Source of the DNA: Endoryza foliicola
GTDB lineage: Bacteria > Bacteroidota > Bacteroidia > Chitinophagales > Chitinophagaceae
DNA: 64,000 nt
Assembly: GCA_965226965.1 (NCBI GenBank)
Contig: OZ245715.1
Coordinates: 1,860,001 to 1,924,000, forward strand
Direction of reading: 5' to 3'
Part shown: piece after piece, positions 44,003 through 52,604 of the stretch
Layout of the letters: each line of letters opens with the position of its first letter
Position numbering within the stretch: the stretch's first letter is position 1
Notes under the pieces: generated by a model
Database searches by the model: none
Told to the model about the DNA's origin: nothing
The model's input: only the letters and a program-made list of their open reading frames with translations
Made by a program: the position numbers and the translations under genes

Positions 44003-45154
44003 ATGACCGATTCTTTTCCGCAAAGACTTAAGCCTTATCTCATAGAAAAATCCGTTCTGGTAAAATCTCCCGGCCGTATCAATCTCATCGGTGAACATAC
44101 CGATTACAACGAAGGCTTTGTTCTACCGGCAGCTATTGATAAAGCAGCTTATATCGTGTTGAATAAGAGAGAAGACAATCGTATTATTTTGCATTCGGCC
44201 GATTGGGAGCAACGATTTGAAATTGAACTTCAAGATCTTGCACCACAATCCCAACCTTCTTGGCCCAACTACCTTCTTGGAGTGGTTGCACAATTTCAAA
44301 AAGCAGGATTTGCTTTGACCGGGTTTGAAGCAGCCTTAAGTTCCGATGTGCCGGTAGGTGCCGGACTCAGTTCTTCCGCAGCAATAGAATGCGCCATGGC
44401 AATGGCATTGAGTACCGCTTTTGAACATCCACTTTCAAGAATCGATTTGGTGAAACTGTCTCAAAAAGCAGAACATGAATACGCCGGTGTAAAATGTGGT
44501 ATCATGGATCAGTTTGCCAGTGGTTTTGGAAAGAAAGACCATGTGATCAAACTCGATTGCAAATCCCTCGAATACGAATACAAGCCCCTCCAATTGAATG
44601 GCTACAAAATTGTATTGTTCGATACCAATGTGAAACATTCCCTCGCTTCATCCGAATACAATGTTCGAAGAGAACAATGTGAAACCGGCGTGGCCTGGGT
44701 GCAAGAAGTATATCCTGAAGTGAGATCATTACGAGACATTAGTTTGGATCAACTCAAACAGCTCGTATTGCCAAAAGACGCGCTCATTTATCAGCGCTGT
44801 AAATTTGTGGTGGAAGAAAATACCCGTTTATTATCCGGATGTGATGATTTGGAAACAGGTAACATTGAAGCATTTGGGAAGAAAATGTTTCGGACTCATG
44901 AGGGACTTAGTAAAGAATACGAAGTAAGTTGCCCGGAACTCGATTTTTTAGTGGAAGCCGTGAAGAATCATCCCCATGTGTTAGGCTCTAGGATGATGGG
45001 TGGCGGCTTTGGTGGTTGCACCATCAATATCATAAAAGAAGAAGGTGTTCACGAAATCGTAAACACCCTCTCCGAGTCGTATCAAAAACAGATGCAAAAA
45101 GCCTTAACCGTGCATCACGTTAGTATTGAAAATGGAACGACTCTATTAAGTTGA
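44003..45154 (+). CDS. galK: galactokinase
   Basis: A 383-residue GHMP kinase. The ATG at 44003 gives the family N-terminus directly before PGRINLIGEHTDYNEG, the galactose-binding signature. PVGAGLSSSAAIECA is the ATP phosphate-binding motif and GSRMMGGGFGGCTIN the C-terminal GHMP motif; all three canonical galactokinase motifs are intact. It phosphorylates alpha-D-galactose in the Leloir pathway. The longer frame from 43862 is rejected as untranslated leader. No galE or galT is seen nearby. Confidence 0.95.
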   Translation: MTDSFPQRLKPYLIEKSVLVKSPGRINLIGEHTDYNEGFVLPAAIDKAAYIVLNKREDNRIILHSADWEQRFEIELQDLAPQSQPSWPNYLLGVVAQFQKAGFALTGFEAALSSDVPVGAGLSSSAAIECAMAMALSTAFEHPLSRIDLVKLSQKAEHEYAGVKCGIMDQFASGFGKKDHVIKLDCKSLEYEYKPLQLNGYKIVLFDTNVKHSLASSEYNVRREQCETGVAWVQEVYPEVRSLRDISLDQLKQLVLPKDALIYQRCKFVVEENTRLLSGCDDLETGNIEAFGKKMFRTHEGLSKEYEVSCPELDFLVEAVKNHPHVLGSRMMGGGFGGCTINIIKEEGVHEIVNTLSESYQKQMQKALTVHHVSIENGTTLLS

Positions 45155-45192
45155 GGTTAACTCATTCCCCACTCAACAAATTCACCCATTAG

Positions 45193-47538
45193 TTAAAACC
45201 CTTTCTTCACTTTCAATTCGTCCACCACTCCCTGTGGTTTCAAAGCCGCATGCAATTTCTCTACAATCAATTCCTTTGCCAATTGGAAATTAGCACTTGA
45301 CTTGATGTCCAAACTAGAGGCACCAATGCTGATGGTATATTTTCCTGCATCAGCTATCCAAGAAGAACGCTCTGTATCAAAAGAGGCGAGGTCCTCCGGT
45401 TTCAATGTAAAGGTGATGGTTTGCGAAGCACCGGGTTGCAAGAGCTTTGTTTTTGCAAAACCTTTCAATTCCGAAACCGGCTTGTCGAGTTTTGAATTCG
45501 GAGCTCCCAAATACAATTGCACCACTTCTTTGCCGGCTTTCTTTCCGGTATTGGTAATGGTAACCGTTGCTTTGATGCTACCGTCGAAATCAGGTGCACT
45601 AAGTTTAACACCGCTGTATTTGAAACTGGTGTACGATTGACCATAGCCAAATTCAAACAAGGGTTTTACATTGAAGGTGTTGAAATAACGGTATCCCATG
45701 TAAATGCCTTCAGTATAGGTTACTTCTGCCGGAACGGTTTTCATTCCCATCAAACCAACAGTAGCCTTTTCAGGAAACTCTTTTCCTGGGAAGTAAGGAG
45801 CCGTAGGTTCTTTTTTATAATTACCTGGAAAACTGGTGGCTAGTTTTCCGGAAGGGTTCACTTTGCCACTAATGATGTCGGCAATAGCATTGCCTCCTTC
45901 GTTCCCGGGTTGCCAAGCCAATAAGATAGCGTCTGCTTTTTCTTTCAATAAACTCAGATCAACCACTCCTCCTGCATTGACTACCGCAATCACTCTTTTG
46001 CCCTTAGCATGAAATGCAGCAGCAATTTTTTCAAAATTCTTTATTTCTGTTTCTGAAAGTTGATAGTCGTTCTCTACTTTCCTGTCTTTTCCTTCTCCGG
46101 CATTTCTTGATAAATAAAAGATAGCGGTTTGATTGTTGGTAGCCGCCGTTGCAATTTCTTCATCACTGAGCGATAATTCTTCAGCAGGTGGGGTAGGGTT
46201 CATGAACTCCTGAACAAAAGATTTCTTCGGATGCTTTTTCAGATAGTCACTCATGTAACTGCTGTATTTCAACGCCAAAGAAGCGTCGGTAGCATACCCT
46301 GCATTCTTCAATCCTTCTGCTAAAGAAACAGCGTGTTCATAACTTACTTCACCACTTCCTGTTCCGCCTGTGATCATCTCATACCCTCTGTTTCCGAATA
46401 AGGCCACAGAACCGGTTGTTTTTGCAAAGGGCAAACTTCCCTGTGCATTTTTCAGCAATACCATTCCCTCTGCAGCGGCTTCTCTTGAAACCTGCGCAGC
46501 CTTTTTTAAATCAGGCTTATTGTTGAATGCATAGTTTTTCGCCACAGGTGTTTTCAATAACACTGTTAGAATGGCTTCCACGTTTTCATCAAGAATGGAT
46601 TCAGCCAATTCTCCCTTTTTTACAGCAGCTACAATTGTTTTTACTTGCGCTTCTGTTCCGGGCATCAACAAATGGTTCCCCGCTTTCATTTGCGCAACGG
46701 GATCTTTGCCTCCAAACCAATCGGTCATCACAAATCCTTTGTAACCCCATTCGTCTTTTAATACAGTCTTCAACAGATCACTGTTTTCTGATGCAAAAGT
46801 TCCGTTGATCAAATTGTAAGAACTCATTACGGCCCAAGGCTGCGATTTTTTGATCGCAATTTCGAAAGCACGCAAGTAGATTTCACGAAGGGTGCGTTCA
46901 CTTACGATGGTATTAACAGAATTACGGTTGGTTTCTTGATTATTCGCAGCAAAGTGTTTTACTGTTGCACCCACACCTTGCGATTGAATGCCATTGATTA
47001 TGGCCGCAGCAATTTCACCCGTCACAAGAGGATCTTCTGAATAATATTCGAAATTTCTACCTCCTAATGGATTGCGGTGAATATTCATGCCCGGTCCTAA
47101 TATAAAATCAATGCCATAGGCCTTGATTTCTGCGCCGAATGCAGTTCCTACTTTACGCACTAAGGCGGTGTCCCAACTGGAGGCCAATAATGTTCCAATA
47201 GGAAATGCAGTAGTGAAATAGCCGTTGGCAGAATCTTTACCCGTCATAAAGCGGTGCACTCCGGAAGGTCCATCAGCCAAAGCTGCAGAGGGAATGCCCA
47301 ATCGTGCAATGGGAACAGTATGTCCCGAAACGCCTTCAATTTTATCGGGCGTTTTGTCGGTTTGTCCCATATTCAAACCGGCGATGATAAAGCCTTTACC
47401 CACTACAATTTTTGCTTTTTCCTCGACGGTCATGGCTTTGATCACTTCTTTCAAAGGTGCTTTGCCAAATTGAGGTGCTTGCGCGAACATGGTTCCTGTT
47501 ACCAATGCGGCAAACAGTACTAACAGAATTTTTTTCAT
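45193..47538 (-). CDS. beta-glucosidase-like glycoside hydrolase family 3
   Basis: A 781-residue exported enzyme: signal peptide MKKILLVLFAALVTGTMFA, GH3 N-terminal TIM barrel (KHFAANNQETNRN; GFVMTDWFGGKDP carries the nucleophile Asp), GH3 C-terminal sandwich (PFAKTTGSVALFGNRGYE, GTGSGEVSYEHAV) and a C-terminal fibronectin-III-like domain (VTITNTGKKAGKEVVQLYLG). It probably hydrolyses beta-glucosides or short cello- or xylo-oligosaccharides in the periplasm or outside. It follows the small gene at 47580-47975 by 41 bp on the same strand, so they are likely an operon under the palindromic operator at 48031. Confidence 0.9.
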   Translation of the reverse strand: MKKILLVLFAALVTGTMFAQAPQFGKAPLKEVIKAMTVEEKAKIVVGKGFIIAGLNMGQTDKTPDKIEGVSGHTVPIARLGIPSAALADGPSGVHRFMTGKDSANGYFTTAFPIGTLLASSWDTALVRKVGTAFGAEIKAYGIDFILGPGMNIHRNPLGGRNFEYYSEDPLVTGEIAAAIINGIQSQGVGATVKHFAANNQETNRNSVNTIVSERTLREIYLRAFEIAIKKSQPWAVMSSYNLINGTFASENSDLLKTVLKDEWGYKGFVMTDWFGGKDPVAQMKAGNHLLMPGTEAQVKTIVAAVKKGELAESILDENVEAILTVLLKTPVAKNYAFNNKPDLKKAAQVSREAAAEGMVLLKNAQGSLPFAKTTGSVALFGNRGYEMITGGTGSGEVSYEHAVSLAEGLKNAGYATDASLALKYSSYMSDYLKKHPKKSFVQEFMNPTPPAEELSLSDEEIATAATNNQTAIFYLSRNAGEGKDRKVENDYQLSETEIKNFEKIAAAFHAKGKRVIAVVNAGGVVDLSLLKEKADAILLAWQPGNEGGNAIADIISGKVNPSGKLATSFPGNYKKEPTAPYFPGKEFPEKATVGLMGMKTVPAEVTYTEGIYMGYRYFNTFNVKPLFEFGYGQSYTSFKYSGVKLSAPDFDGSIKATVTITNTGKKAGKEVVQLYLGAPNSKLDKPVSELKGFAKTKLLQPGASQTITFTLKPEDLASFDTERSSWIADAGKYTISIGASSLDIKSSANFQLAKELIVEKLHAALKPQGVVDELKVKKGF

Positions 47539-47579
47539 ACGTGATAAATGAATTAACGATTGCTATACCAATAGTTATT

Positions 47580-47975
47580 TTATTTTTTCTCTTCTTTGAT
47601 GCGAATGGCTTCTACTTCAAACATGTTCATCAACATGCCGGTTAAATGATCCTCGTCTTTTTTAGTAAGAGTAATGGTTAAATCGAAGCCTTGTGCTGAG
47701 AAAGAAACGGTTACCTCATTTTCTTTCACTTCCAAATTGCTCATTTTTGAAATTTCGGTACCCGCAGAATCGGTTACTACTCCGCTTAAAGCACCATCTT
47801 TCTTGGTGAAATTGAAAACCAATTTCGCATCACCTTGTGGTGTATTCTTGATTACAACATTCCATTTACCGGCAAAGAAATCTGCAGGAGCAGGAGCGGG
47901 TGAACTTTGCGAAAAGGCATTCATTGAAAAAACACTCACCATAAGAATGGTAAGCAGGAAGGAGATTTTTTTCAT
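47580..47975 (-). CDS. small secreted beta-rich protein
   Basis: A 131-residue exported protein; the ATG at 47975 gives a signal peptide (MKKISFLLTILMVSVFSMNA) while the longer frame upstream lacks one. The mature part alternates strands (WNVVIKNTPQGDAKLVFNFT, GALSGVVTDSAGTEISK, ENEVTVSFSAQGF) as in a small beta-sandwich or lipocalin-like barrel. No named family was recognised. It is the first gene of the operon with the GH3 enzyme; a 25-bp palindrome lies 55 bp upstream. Confidence 0.65.
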   Translation of the reverse strand: MKKISFLLTILMVSVFSMNAFSQSSPAPAPADFFAGKWNVVIKNTPQGDAKLVFNFTKKDGALSGVVTDSAGTEISKMSNLEVKENEVTVSFSAQGFDLTITLTKKDEDHLTGMLMNMFEVEAIRIKEEKK

Positions 47976-48030
47976 ACAGAAAATTTGATTCGTTATTAAA
48001 TGATGGAATGACCAAGGAAGCTGCAACCCT

Positions 48031-48055
48031 TCATTGAGTCATTATGACACAATGA
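48031..48055. promoter_or_regulatory. near-perfect 25-bp palindrome, predicted operator of the NrtR-like regulator
   Basis: TCATTGAGTCAT, one base, ATGACACAATGA: twelve pairs around a central T with a single mismatched pair. It lies in the gap between the divergent start of the secreted-protein/GH3 operon (47975) and the NrtR-like regulator (48190). NrtR-type regulators bind long palindromes in such gaps. Confidence 0.65.
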
Positions 48056-48189
48056 TACTTATTTTTGTAGATTGCGAGTAAAAAAGTTTTGCAGGGCAGG
48101 CTTTTTTCGACATTTTTGATGAAGTGGGCGCTCAAGTTTCGGCGCAATTATCGAATAATTAATTGAATATCAACTAGATACAAAGTAGC

Positions 48190-48972
48190 ATGGCAACCAA
48201 GGGCGGAAAGGGAAAGGGAAGGGAAAAGGAGCGAATGAAATCGTTGGTGAGATCCATCGATGTAAACATGGCAGAAGTACGTGAAAAGTACATGCCGGGG
48301 GTTTCTATTGACACGGTTATTTTTAGTTTCCACGACGATGAATTAAAAGTCCTGCTGATTAGATACGGTGATATACCTTTTTATTGTTTACCGGGAGGGT
48401 TTATTGAGAAAACAGAAGAATTAGACGATGCGGCTTTGAGAATTTTGAAAGAAAGATCGGGTATTGGTAATATTTATTTGGAGCAGTTTTATACTACGGG
48501 TGCCGTCAATCGATCTCAAGGTCACATGATGGGAGAGTGGTTCCAGGAATTAGCAAAAGATAGGGATGTAAAGAATTGGTTTGATCAGCGATTCATCTCG
48601 GTTTGTTACTACGCACTGATCGATGAAGCCAATGTTGAATTACTGAGCGAAGAGTTTGTAACAGAAATGAAATGGGTGGATGTTAAGAAACTTCCAAAGC
48701 TCTATCTCGATCACGCACTCATAGTTAAGAAAGCCATTGAGCGCTTGCAAATAGACCTCGATCAAAAACTAGTAGGCTTCAATTTATTGAATGAAACCTT
48801 TACCATGGGTGAATTGCAAAAATTGTATGAAGCCGTATACCAGAAAGCATTCGATCGCACCAATTTTCAAAGAAAAATGCTGAGCATGAACATTCTGGAA
48901 CGATTGGAGAAAAAATATACAGGTAAGGCCTATAAAGCTCCTTACCTGTATCGGTTTATTTCGAAGGTCTAG
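48190..48972 (+). CDS. NrtR-type NUDIX-domain transcriptional regulator
   Basis: A 260-residue protein with a NUDIX domain (about 38-165) and a C-terminal winged-helix domain: NETFTMGELQKLYEAVY, then AFDRTNFQRKML, typical of NrtR/AraR-like regulators of Bacteroidota. The Nudix box GFIEKTEELDDAALRI... keeps the first Gly, the first Glu and Arg84 but has Ile85 where the catalytic Glu should be and Arg89 in place of the second Glu of the EE pair. It is therefore probably ligand-binding, not hydrolytic. It likely controls the divergent small-protein/GH3 operon through the palindrome at 48031. The start could also be the ATG at 48235. Confidence 0.82.
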   Translation: MATKGGKGKGREKERMKSLVRSIDVNMAEVREKYMPGVSIDTVIFSFHDDELKVLLIRYGDIPFYCLPGGFIEKTEELDDAALRILKERSGIGNIYLEQFYTTGAVNRSQGHMMGEWFQELAKDRDVKNWFDQRFISVCYYALIDEANVELLSEEFVTEMKWVDVKKLPKLYLDHALIVKKAIERLQIDLDQKLVGFNLLNETFTMGELQKLYEAVYQKAFDRTNFQRKMLSMNILERLEKKYTGKAYKAPYLYRFISKV

Positions 48973-49028
48973 CACTCTTTTTTTAGCTCCGAGTTTGTAA
49001 TTCATCACAAACCACCTTCATTGGCCTA

Positions 49029-49286
49029 TTAATTTCGTTGATTTCTCAATCGCTCGTATTCTTCTTCACTCATCGTTCTAATCGGCTCTTGAAAGCGATC
49101 TGTATTTTGATAACTTCTGGTATATACGAATACGGGTCTTCTTCGAGAAAAGCGCATTCGCGACGAACCAAAAGGGGAAACGATAAATCTGGCTAATAGT
49201 ACGAGAATCAATATAGGGCCTGATAATATGAATAAGGTTGCTGCCAAAGCACCTCCTATCACTGCTCCAAAAAATCTTGAGATCAT
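49029..49286 (-). CDS. small membrane protein, unknown
   Basis: An 85-residue protein with a hydrophobic N-terminal half (AVIGGALAATLFILSGPILI) and a basic, Arg-rich middle (RMRFSRRRPV), ending in an acidic tail (SEEEYERLRN). Probably one or two membrane passes. No family was recognised. Confidence 0.5.
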   Translation of the reverse strand: MISRFFGAVIGGALAATLFILSGPILILVLLARFIVSPFGSSRMRFSRRRPVFVYTRSYQNTDRFQEPIRTMSEEEYERLRNQRN

Positions 49287-49927
49287 GGTAAAAAAGGTTT
49301 GTTATACTATTGAAGACGGGGGAGCCGGTTTGTTACTTTAAAAGAAATGTTAAGGTAGTATGAGCTACAACGCAGCTGCGCTGCTCTTTTTATCGCAAAG
49401 GAATTAGAAGGTTAAAAAGTTACGCAAAGTGTTGGCAAGGTTGATGTGAAACTTACCACAGATACCACTAATTAAAACAGATTTACCTTTAGATAAAGTT
49501 TTGAGTTATTGAGTTATTTGTTATTAAGTTTTTCGCAGCTTCGCTGCTTGGGATGTTCACCGCGGTGCCTGCTAAGATCGCGAAGGAGTCGCACGGTTTT
49601 CGTTGCGGAACTTTGCGTTCTTCGTTTCTTTGCGGTAAAGTAAACTGATTGAAAATTCCGATGGTTAAATATCAAATTGAGAATTCGGTTTTTTTTGATC
49701 ACAGATTCGCAGATTAATCACCGATATTCATTCAACTTAACTGCGATCAGGATTTACAAGATGGATAGTCTACCTCTTCCTTCTCAATAACTCCCCTTTA
49801 TTTTTCACCGCAGCGGCGCAGCGTCCGCAGCGCTGGCAGTTTCCCTGTATTTCCTCGTTCCTGTTCTCCGGCTATTTCATTATTAATTATTAATTATCCC
49901 GGCTGTTTAATTATTAATTCTTAATTA
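49287..49927 (+). repeat. composite intergenic repeat, copy 9
   Basis: A 640-bp gene-free gap. Composite-repeat modules in plus orientation: GAGTTATTGAGTTATTTG with CGCAGCTTCGCTGC (49500-49550), TTCACCGCGGTGCC, GCGGAACTTTGCGTTC / TTTGCGGTAAAG (49600-49640), GATCACAGATTCGCAGATT (49700), GCGGCGCAGCGTCCGCAGCG (49807) and the TTATTAATTATTAATT tract near 49880. Confidence 0.75.
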
Positions 49928-50272
49928 TTAATTATCACCCTGTTCTTTCTCAGTTTTCTTCTCCCCGCACCATTCTCTCCATTTCCCTTTCATTTCTTCT
50001 TTGTATTTCTGTTTTTCTTCAGCGCTCATTCTGCGCCATTCCCTTCTACCGGGTCCATCACAATCTTTCCATTTGCTTCTGCCGCCGCCGCCATGGAAGC
50101 CGCCAAACAATAGTTTACTCAAGAGGAAGAGGCCGAAAGCTTCCCAATAGCTGATTTCTCTCAGTCCGAAAATGCCGGGCATTAAGTGGTTCCACAACCA
50201 CATCACTACAAACACAAAGGTAAAAAATGCTGCAACAAACAAGGGGGCTAAAAAAATAAATCTTTTTTTCAT
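49928..50272 (-). CDS. small membrane protein cotranscribed with sigma factor
   Basis: A 114-residue protein with two hydrophobic segments (FLAPLFVAAFFTFVFVVMWL and EAFGLFLLSKLLFGGF) and a charged C-terminal tail (WRRMSAEEKQKYKEEMKGKW). It begins 4 bp after the sigma factor stop, so it is translated with it. It might sense a membrane signal, but no anti-sigma domain motif (such as a ZAS His-x3-Cys-x2-Cys) is visible. Function unknown. Confidence 0.6.
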   Translation of the reverse strand: MKKRFIFLAPLFVAAFFTFVFVVMWLWNHLMPGIFGLREISYWEAFGLFLLSKLLFGGFHGGGGRSKWKDCDGPGRREWRRMSAEEKQKYKEEMKGKWREWCGEKKTEKEQGDN

Positions 50273-50276
50273 ATCC

Positions 50277-50831
50277 TTAGATATATAATTCGTGATACAA
50301 TGGTTCTAATTTTTTGCGAAGAAATTTTACTGCGTATAATTTACGGCTGATGATGGTTTTTAAATTTTCACCTTCTTCATCGGCGATCGACTGCAGTGTT
50401 CTGTCTTCCATTTCATTTAGAACAAATACCTTTCGCTGCTTTTCAGGTAGCTCATTCAACGCTTTTAACAACTCTTCCCAGATCAGCTCACGGAAATATT
50501 CTTTTTCTGGATGATTGTTATTGTCCATCAAAAGCATTTCCCGGAGTTGGAGCGCTCCGTCTTCATCCTCCTGAGAAAAGTCATCAATCAAATCGGGCTT
50601 TTTCTTTCGGTAGAGGTCTGTAATTTTATTCCTACTTACCGAATACAACCAGCCACTCACGCTTTCCAATTCATCTACATTGGCCAATCTGCTGAACTGG
50701 TACCATACGTCTTGCAGAATATCCTCGGCGTCTTCCAATTTGTTCACTTTCCCACGAATAAAAGCAAAGAGCTGCTTTCCATATTTGGAAACGGCTGTAC
50801 TTACCGATCTCTCTCTGCTTCGATCGCTCAT
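50277..50831 (-). CDS. ECF-type RNA polymerase sigma factor
   Basis: A 184-residue sigma-70 family protein. The start at 50831 is supported by the frame DRSRERSVSTAVSKYGKQL. Region 2 is visible in KLEDAEDILQDVWYQFSRL and LYSVSRNKITDLYRKK, and region 4 in LPEKQRKVFVLNEMEDRT with GENLKTIISRKLYAVKFL. It directs transcription to a regulon that is not evident here. No typical anti-sigma factor follows; the next gene is a small membrane protein. Confidence 0.9.
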   Translation of the reverse strand: MSDRSRERSVSTAVSKYGKQLFAFIRGKVNKLEDAEDILQDVWYQFSRLANVDELESVSGWLYSVSRNKITDLYRKKKPDLIDDFSQEDEDGALQLREMLLMDNNNHPEKEYFRELIWEELLKALNELPEKQRKVFVLNEMEDRTLQSIADEEGENLKTIISRKLYAVKFLRKKLEPLYHELYI

Positions 50832-51482
50832 GGTTGATTCCGAATGATTTAAGATGACTGAATGCGGTTCCAATTTACTACCTTTTTGGCTGCTTTAGGT
50901 AGAAGACGTGGGACGATCGGTTTTACTTTAAACAAATTCATAAAATAATCGCTTTTTCTGCAAAGTCATGATTTTTGCGTCCAAAGGCGCGATCGAGCTG
51001 GCGCCTTCAAATAAGTTCTTAGGAGATTTGTTATTGCTATGTACAATAACATGATTGGTATAACCTTCCCTGCATCCTTCCTTTTGGGGCGTTTTCAATT
51101 TTCAATCGGTCACTTATAAATCATCTTAGAATGATGATTTGTGAATTGATGAAATAGTTGCACGAGATAACGGTTATGAGTATATTGAAAACTATTTTCA
51201 ATTATTGAATGGAGGGCATCTTTTATTATAGTTGACTTTATTGAACTATGCTTACTTTACTGTATACATCTTTCTACAGATCAAAAGGATCGGCTTTTGA
51301 AGTAGTTCAATAGTTAAGGCAGTCAAAACTGCTCACAGAAAAAGTAAATGCGCTGTTATGGACCGAACTATTTTGATGATTGTACAGGTTGGAAACCCTC
51401 CGCGCTTCTCCGCGTCCTCTTTCTCGCCGCGATGAACAACCCTACCAACCAAACGAACTGATCCATCAAATTCGTACAACTA
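50832..51482. other. gene-free stretch with three perfect hairpins
   Basis: No credible gene. Three perfect stems occur: AAGGCGC / GCGCCTT (50984-51007, 10-base loop), TGTTATTG / CAATAACA (51029-51051, 7-base loop) and AAATCATC / GATGATTT (51118-51140, 7-base loop). A short remnant of the composite repeat (CCTCCGCGCTTCTCCGCG) lies near 51396. Could hold a small RNA or leader; not resolved. Confidence 0.5.
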
Positions 51483-51512
51483 AAAATGGCTCCCTTTCGG
51501 AAGCCATTTTTT
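51483..51512. terminator. intrinsic terminator downstream of tRNA-Leu
   Basis: Near-symmetrical stem AAAATGGCTTCC / GGAGCCATTTT (one G-T pair) with a CTTTC/GAAAG loop and T-run on both sides. It lies just downstream of the minus-strand tRNA-Leu, and also works for plus-strand transcripts. Confidence 0.8.
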
Positions 51513-51515
51513 AAG

Positions 51516-51599
51516 TGCCCAGGACTGGATTCGAACCAGCACATCCTTTCGAACGCTGCGACCTGAACACAGTGCGTCTACCAATTTCGCCACCTGGGC
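51516..51599 (-). tRNA. tRNA-Leu(CAG)
   Basis: An 84-base tRNA on the minus strand. Acceptor stem GCCCAGG pairs with CCTGGGC; D-arm GGCGAAATTGGTAGACGC; anticodon stem CTGTG / CGCAG around TTCAGGT (anticodon CAG); long variable arm with GCGTTCG-AAAGGATGT typical of leucine; T-loop GGTTCGAATCC. The discriminator base is A and no CCA is encoded, so the CCA-adding enzyme (gene at 56632 here) is needed. Confidence 0.95.
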
Positions 51600-51680
51600 A
51601 TTCAGGGCGGCAAATATAAAACGTTTTACCGATTTTTCAACCAACTTATTACCCAAAGCCTAACGCCTAACACCTAAAGC

Positions 51681-52589
51681 CTATTTCTTCCTGCCCAACA
51701 TCAACACCCCCACAATCACCAACACCGTTCCCAATACCTGCATCACCGTAATCGGTTCATTTAAAATAAAATGCGCTTGCAAAATGGTGCTCACAGGACC
51801 AATACTCGATATGATCGCCACATTGTTACTCCCAATTCGCTTCATCGCCCCCGATATCATAAACGAGGGAAGCACCGTAGCCACTACCGACAATAACACC
51901 CCATAGATCCAATACCGCTCGTTCCACAGAACCGCTTGCTGACCCGGATGCGATACAAAAAAATGAAGCAGTACTCCAAAAGAGGCCGCCAACATTGCAT
52001 ACGCCGTAAAAGCCGTAGCCCCCACTTTTGGAATGATTTTACCACTGCCAGCTATATAGATAGCATAGGTAATGGCACAAAGAAAGATCAACACCGAACC
52101 CAATATGAAATTGGGTGTTACATCTACCACCGCTACTTCTCCCGCATAAGCCACAAACAATCCCAAATACGTAATAGCAATCGCCATTACTTGCAGGCGT
52201 TCCATCTTGTGTTTGAGAAACCAATGATTGATGAACAATACAAAAGTGGGGTAGAGGAAGAGAATCAATCGCTCCAGTCCGGCAGAAACAAACTGCAACC
52301 CCACAAAATCCAAATAGCTGCTTACATAATATCCCATGCAACCCAATCCCAACACGGCTATCCATTCTCTGCCTTTTAACTGCGGCATGCGCTCTTTTCT
52401 GTAGAGCCAAAACAACACGGCTGCATACATCGGAACTGCATAAAACATACGCAAGGCCAACAGGCTAACGGCATCCAGCTTTACATCGCCAAATGCATAT
52501 TTAACCATGATGGCCTTGGTAGAGAAAAAAAGTGATCCAACAAATGCCAGTAAAAAACCGGCAAACGTAATGGTATGTTTCGTACTCAA
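51681..52589 (-). CDS. EamA/DMT superfamily transporter
   Basis: A 302-residue inner-membrane protein with ten hydrophobic segments in two EamA halves, the typical layout of drug/metabolite exporters. Start is TTG at 52589: the sequence AAGGAG lies about 8 bases upstream, and no earlier in-frame ATG exists after the dapD stop. It is cotranscribed with dapD (15-bp gap), suggesting export or uptake of an amino-acid-related metabolite, but the substrate is unknown. Confidence 0.85.
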   Translation of the reverse strand: MSTKHTITFAGFLLAFVGSLFFSTKAIMVKYAFGDVKLDAVSLLALRMFYAVPMYAAVLFWLYRKERMPQLKGREWIAVLGLGCMGYYVSSYLDFVGLQFVSAGLERLILFLYPTFVLFINHWFLKHKMERLQVMAIAITYLGLFVAYAGEVAVVDVTPNFILGSVLIFLCAITYAIYIAGSGKIIPKVGATAFTAYAMLAASFGVLLHFFVSHPGQQAVLWNERYWIYGVLLSVVATVLPSFMISGAMKRIGSNNVAIISSIGPVSTILQAHFILNEPITVMQVLGTVLVIVGVLMLGRKK

Positions 52590-52604
52590 ATAATCCGCTC
52601 CTTC

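Noticed and set aside
25967..48972. Polysaccharide utilisation locus
   Set aside because: GH78, GH29 and GH3 genes occur, but they are scattered and there is no SusC/SusD pair or hybrid two-component regulator beside them.
48190..48972. Active NUDIX hydrolase
   Set aside because: Two catalytic Glu positions of the Nudix box are replaced (Ile85, Arg89), and a winged-helix domain follows, so regulator is preferred.
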